NCBI GenBank assembly: GCA_020746105.1
Contig: CM036619.1
Coordinates: forward strand, 12,624,238 to 12,688,237
Origin: Trogon surrucura
Taxonomy: Eukaryota > Chordata > Aves > Trogoniformes > Trogonidae
Reading direction: 5' to 3'
DNA length: 64,000 bases
Shown here piece by piece: positions 61,701 to 64,000 of this stretch. Both the position numbers and the translations under genes were made by a program. The notes below the pieces were generated by a model that did not search any database, was not told the DNA's origin, and worked only from the letters and a program-made list of their open reading frames with translations. Numbering within the stretch: the stretch's first letter is position 1; each line of letters begins with the position of its first letter.

Positions 61701-64000
61701 ACGAAATATGACAGGACACACTATCTGTGGCCTCCGCTAATGGCAGAGGCTGCAGGGAAACCCATCCTTTGCTGCGGCTGCTACGCTCAAGGACGGTCCT
61801 CAGGTAGGTGAGTCGCAGCTGTTGACCTGTAAGTTAGGTGAGTCTCTGAAGCATTTTTGAAACTTAATGCATTCATTTGCGCTGTAGCCATAAAAGCTGT
61901 AGGTGGGGAGAGGTTTGAGGATGTGTTCCTGCCGTCACCTGTCTTGTCTGGCCTCGGAGTTTCCGGATGCCAGGAGCTGGCAGGAGTTTTAAAAGGTTTA
62001 GCTTGTTGATGAACGCTAAGATTCTTCTTTTTGTTTTAGTGCATCAGTCAGAAAACAGAGCCTGTGCTAAAGGATGGCTGTGAAGCTGGAAGCACGAGTT
62101 GAAATTAATAGCTGGGGTTTGCATAGTTGTTAAACGAAATCTTGATGGGATTGTTCTCAGAAGATGTTTTGAGAACTGTCCTGATTTAGACTATAATCTG
62201 TATCTCACTGTCTTAAAATTTAGTCCAAGCATCACTAAGTTGCTCTTTTTGAAGATAGCTGCAAGACTATCTCACCTGGATTTAGTTTTCCTTCTTCGTT
62301 CAAGTTTGGTGGTTTTTTTTTTTTTAACCCTTTCTGATCTTGGAAAGGTGAATAAGGTCTCACATTTTCCCAGGAAACTAAGTTTAAATTTTAGCTTGTT
62401 TTTCTTGTAAGCATGTCAGCCACGTCAGAGGGAGATGGTGCATGTGGGCTAGAATACAAATACTTTGTATTTTTCTTTCTCAGTTACAGAAATACTGAAG
62501 TAGCAAGTAGGCCAATTTAAAATGTAATCATTCAGCTTTCCTGTTTGTGAAAGTGGTGCCCCATAATCAGGGCTTAATTTTGTTGACAACAGACAGTCAA
62601 ATTCTCCTTCCTGTTGCATGGGGGAGATGAAAGTGTGAAAATCTTACTGGCAGTGTGGAGAATGATTTAATGCCTTGACCTTCTATAGCAGTTTTCAGTT
62701 ATAAAAGAGTGGTATTAGAAAGGGGATGTAACTTCTTTCTTAAAGGGCTTGTATTCAGATTTTCTACCTTTAGTTTCCAGTGTGTAATATGAAATGATTC
62801 ATGAAAGCATTTCTAAGCAGCTAGCCCAGTAACAAATGGGAAAAATACTAAAGGGTTTTACTTGCTTAGGTAAGAAATACTGAACTTGGCAAGTCTACTG
62901 TGTCTTTATTTCCTCTGACGGCACTCCTGTTCTTACCTGTGCTGGGTTAAAATATTCTTGAGCACAGATGTAACCACTTTCCATTAATAATGCTAACATG
63001 ATGGCTATCCAGGGCATCTCAGAAATCTCCAGTCTTGATAGTGAAAGAATCCATTATTTTCCCCATCTTTTGTAGCAAAGGTGGGAAAGCAATTCCTGTT
63101 TTCCCATCTTTATGTACATATACATAAAATTTACAATATATATCTTTGTATATATAGAATATATATTATTTAATATGTAACATATGTAGATTGAACACAA
63201 TTCCTTGAAAGCACCAGGTTGCATTTTGTACTTTTAAATGAGAGGCTTTTGTGGTGTGATCACTAAGTAAAAGGCCTTCTGAGGTGTAATTGCTTGTTTC
63301 TCTGCCTGTTGAGGTTATGTATTAACTGGAAAACATGGACAAACCCAGTAGCAATGCAGTCTTGACAGCTAGTTTTGTTGGTTTGATTTGCAGATCTTGG
63401 AGAGTGCAGTCTCTAGCTGAATTCTCTTTGAAGACGTGAATCTCATACCATACATAGTTTAGTATATAATCTGACTGGACTAGTGCATTCTGATAGGAAA
63501 ATGTTCATAATTTCACGTTACTGCATCTTGTCTTTGTTTAAAAGAAAAATAAGTGTGACAGCTGGGGCAAAATCTGTTCATGGAAATTCGCAAGGTTTTA
63601 GCCATTGTTGGGTGAAATCTTACTTTGATGTCAGAAGAAACATCTCTATTCTATGATCTGGGGCTAAATTTTTGAACTAATTTCCTGGAACAAGTTTAAG
63701 GAGTGCCTCTACTTGCACAACTTAAAGTTAATTTAGAAGACTGCAAATGTCATCAGAGACCAATGGATTTCACTGAGATTTTTAGATACTCCAAACGTGA
63801 TGCCCTGTGAAAATCGTTCCCTTTGTCACCCAAGTCAGATGCTTCTTGCTAATATGGACAAACCAGTTCATCTGCCTTGCTGGAACCACTCAGATTTTAG
63901 TACCTCCTTTTGTTAGAACTTAAATCTCTGTTAACATAACAAAATATAATTCAGTCCTTCTGGAAGCACTTGTCTTGCTTGAAGAGTGATTTCACAGTGC
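58542..64000 (+). other. TMEM65: TMEM65 intron 1, continuing past the window
   Basis: It starts at the gtgagc donor. No sequence resembling TMEM65 exon 2 (which in human continues EKLEAPPPTPGQ) is found before the window ends. It has a (CCCT)n tract at about 58591-58620 and an AT-rich tract at about 63110-63190. No clear repeat family is seen. Confidence 0.8.

Noticed and set aside
1-64000. CRISPR arrays, prokaryotic operons, rRNA genes
   Set aside because: The introns, CpG islands and LINEs show vertebrate nuclear DNA. I saw no regularly spaced repeats or rRNA sequence.

Overview
The window is vertebrate nuclear DNA, almost certainly from a bird. Three spliced genes can be read exon by exon: TATDN1 (+, 5' end outside the window), RNF139/TRC8 (-, complete) and exon 1 of TMEM65 (+, continuing past the right edge). 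This is the human 8q24.13 neighbourhood in inverted orientation. The repeats are avian: many CR1 LINE copies with ATTCTATG-type 3' tails, an ERVL-type LTR, and a short element joining a tRNA-Ile-like head to a CR1 tail. That last element resembles the passerine SINE family TguSINE1, so I lean towards a passerine. The class Aves is firm; the order is an inference.

Layout: 1-10333 holds the last eight exons seen of TATDN1. 10334-11255 is the narrow gap between two convergent genes, with one poly(A) signal for each. 11256-18148 is RNF139: a large exon 2, a 4.9 kb intron, and exon 1 inside a CpG island (about 17.45-18.76 kb). The same island carries ten perfect GGGGCC hexamers next to a 15-base C run. 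19-57 kb is a gene desert made of unique AT-rich sequence and repeats. It contains CR1 copies of several ages, including a 3.5 kb one whose endonuclease/reverse transcriptase frame is open except for one stop. It also holds a 181-bp duplicated block next to an ankyrin-like orphan exon, two LTRs and the SINE. 57.8-58.7 kb is a second CpG island with the promoter and exon 1 of TMEM65. 58542-64000 is its intron 1.

The three genes do not form a pathway. TATDN1 is a TatD-family metal-dependent nuclease, RNF139 is an ER-membrane RING ubiquitin ligase, and TMEM65 is a mitochondrial inner-membrane protein. They are linked by conserved synteny. The intronless TRMT12 gene, which lies between RNF139 and TMEM65 in human, is not visible here. 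I found no new biological system. The points most worth checking are the GGGGCC tract, the reading-frame problem in TMEM65 exon 1, the stop codon shared by two CR1 copies, the tRNA-CR1 SINE and the missing TRMT12.
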